From: Antennarius striatus
Lineage: Eukaryota; Chordata; Actinopteri; Lophiiformes; Antennariidae
DNA: 64,000 bases
Reading direction: 5' to 3'
Assembly: GCF_040054535.1 (NCBI RefSeq)
Contig: NC_090796.1
Coordinates: 12,365,501-12,429,500, forward strand
A program made the position numbers and the translations under genes. Positions 62,153 to 64,000 of the stretch are shown piece after piece. Each line of letters starts with the position of its first letter. Position 1 is the first letter of the stretch. The notes beneath the pieces were generated by a model. It worked only from the letters and a program-made list of their open reading frames with translations, ran no database searches and was not told the DNA's origin.

Positions 62153-64000
62153 GTAGGTGTTGGTCTGGCTGCCACCAGGCCACTGATAATCCCAAACAAA
62201 TCCTTGATGTGACAGAAACATCAGTGCTGCTAAGATCCCTCATCCAAAGCGCCTCTCATTCTTATTCGGAAACCGTTTGGTCATGGGATGAAACGTTCCC
62301 TATCTCAATCCCTCAGATGTAATGGGGTTTAGGCGCCCGCAAATCTAGGGCACATTTTACCACAAATGGGAATAATATACACATTTCAGAAAGCAGAGAA
62401 AACCAAATCGGTCTTGCTGAGACCAACTGGGACATCCAGTGGAGGTGCAATGGGTTTCTCTGGCAAGCAGAAATAAAATGAGAGAGGAAGACACCCTCGA
62501 AAGCCAGGACCGCTATCGATCCCCAAGACACCTCCCAGAAGTGAGAAAAGCGTGAAAGGGCACAGAGAGACACAATAAGTACACATTTTACAGAACGGCG
62601 TTTATGCACAACCCATGTTTGCTGGCCAGAGTAGCTTCAACAGGAAGGGAGGGTGCCAGCTGAAAATGACATGGGGGTGGAGAAGGAGCTTGACATTTAT
62701 TGCTCGCCTTCTTCAGTTTTTTTTTTTCACGAGAACCATTTAAGGGAAGGTAACCACTGCTGGTGTGAAGTAGAGAAATGTCTGATTGGTGTTGTGGAAC
62801 TGGAGTCCAATGAGCATGTTTGTCGCTCAAACGGATGGTTTTCAGGGTTTCCATTTAATGTTCCCTCAGAATACAAACTCTGGTTGTCTGACTCAGTTCA
62901 ACAACCTGAATGCTGTGACCATTAGCTTTACTAACTCTGTAAAGTGGACTATGGAAATGACCTGCCTTAATATATTGATTTTAGTGTTTTACAGTGTTTG
63001 CCTCTCATTAATCTCTCCACGCAGCAGATGCAGTGAGCGGCCAAGCAAGGAAATGAAGCGTAGGGGATCAAACCACCCACACTAACATTAGTAAATAAGT
63101 CCTACCTGCTGAGCCACGGTCGGCCCAGTTTGATCTGTTGGGAAACCAAATACTCGGATATCCATGAACTATTTTCTCAATTTAATCGCTGAATTAATCC
63201 CAAACACATCCAGAATAATTTAATCTTGCTGTATGTTTCAAAAGTAGAAAGTTTGTTCATTTTAAGGTCTGTGTTTGTTAGTTTGTCTGTGTCTGACAGT
63301 ATCAGTGACCATTTTTCCTAAGAGGAAAGATTTTATATGCCACTTCAGTGTTCAGGGAGTGGATGGTTTAGCATAGCAAAAAAATACAGGAAGCTTATTA
63401 TGCCTTACGTTTAAATCCGTGCCATAACAACAACCACAACTCTAAAGAGTAATAACATTCACAAACACACAAACAACAACTCGGAGAAACAAACAAACGG
63501 ACACAGGTGAAAATGTGACCTGCTTGATGGAGGTAAAGTTAAAAAAAATTAAAGTAGTTACCTGCAAATATTTGACCAAAAAAGAAATCCTAATAATCTT
63601 ATTATTAAGTTTCTTATGGTTTTTTATATCGTACTGTATTTCGTATTATATCTAGTGTCTTTCTAACATCTTTCTTGTAGGCACTATGAATCTTTTACTT
63701 ATTACTCAAATCAATACCTGCAACACATAATAACTGTTTTTCTGAACACTTTTCTATTATTTTCCCGATACATTTTCAACTACCGGTCACTGTCAAGAAT
63801 AAGATCTTGATAAAGGGTGGTCTCTATTTTTTTTTCTGCATCTTTATAAAAGAAGTGTCTGCAGGCCTGTTTCGTCTTTTCTCTAAATTAGATACACGTA
63901 CGAGTGTGCTGTTCCCAGTGGCATAATTACAAGAGAAGTGAGGTCACACATAGTAATGACTACGTTTGTTGTTAAAAAAATCTCTTTCACTGTGCTTCCA
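62153..64000 (+). other. crhr1: crhr1 intron after the TM1 exon, to window end
   Basis: AT-rich intron sequence with no exon recognised. A poly-T run lies at 62717-62728. The next exon (TM2) is expected beyond the edge. Confidence 0.5.

Overview
The window is nuclear DNA from a ray-finned fish, most likely a percomorph teleost. The evidence is spliced vertebrate genes with GT-AG introns, AT-rich spacers, many microsatellites, and several teleost-type interspersed repeats (a tRNA-derived SINE, a degenerate LINE, a TIR DNA transposon and a foldback element). There is no operon structure, CRISPR array or prokaryotic signal.

Four known genes can be reconstructed exon by exon. (1) map3k14 (NIK), minus strand, 62-2132: the 5' part only, with the TRAF3-binding motif, the acidic/Ser-rich middle and the start of the kinase domain; it runs off the left edge. 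(2) grn (progranulin), minus strand, coding 7428-14712: complete, 737 aa, nine full 12-cysteine granulin modules, with a non-coding first exon near 15.8 kb. (3) fam171a2, minus strand, coding 18766-25032: complete, 830 aa, a type I membrane protein in eight coding exons. (4) crhr1 (CRF receptor 1), plus strand, about 36.2-64 kb: leader exon, N-terminal exon, the three-exon hormone-binding domain and TM1; it runs off the right edge. In human all four lie on 17q21.31, so this is a conserved syntenic block. An unidentified two-exon gene model (2913-4266, minus) sits upstream of map3k14.

The rest is spacer and intron: 4.3-6.7 kb and 25.1-36.2 kb are intergenic, and the crhr1 introns (6.1, 11.8 and 6.6 kb) hold most of the mobile elements. 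Functionally, grn is a lysosomal/secreted growth factor and its promoter carries a CACGTG-centred E-box cluster resembling TFEB/CLEAR sites. fam171a2 is its neighbour here and in mammals. map3k14 controls non-canonical NF-kB, and crhr1 is the stress-axis receptor. They share a neighbourhood rather than a pathway.

I found no clearly novel molecular system. The most useful leads are the crhr1 N-terminus that lacks the first conserved disulfide cysteine, the modular exon expansion in grn, the CLEAR-like promoter, the altered glycine loop in NIK and the unidentified two-exon gene.
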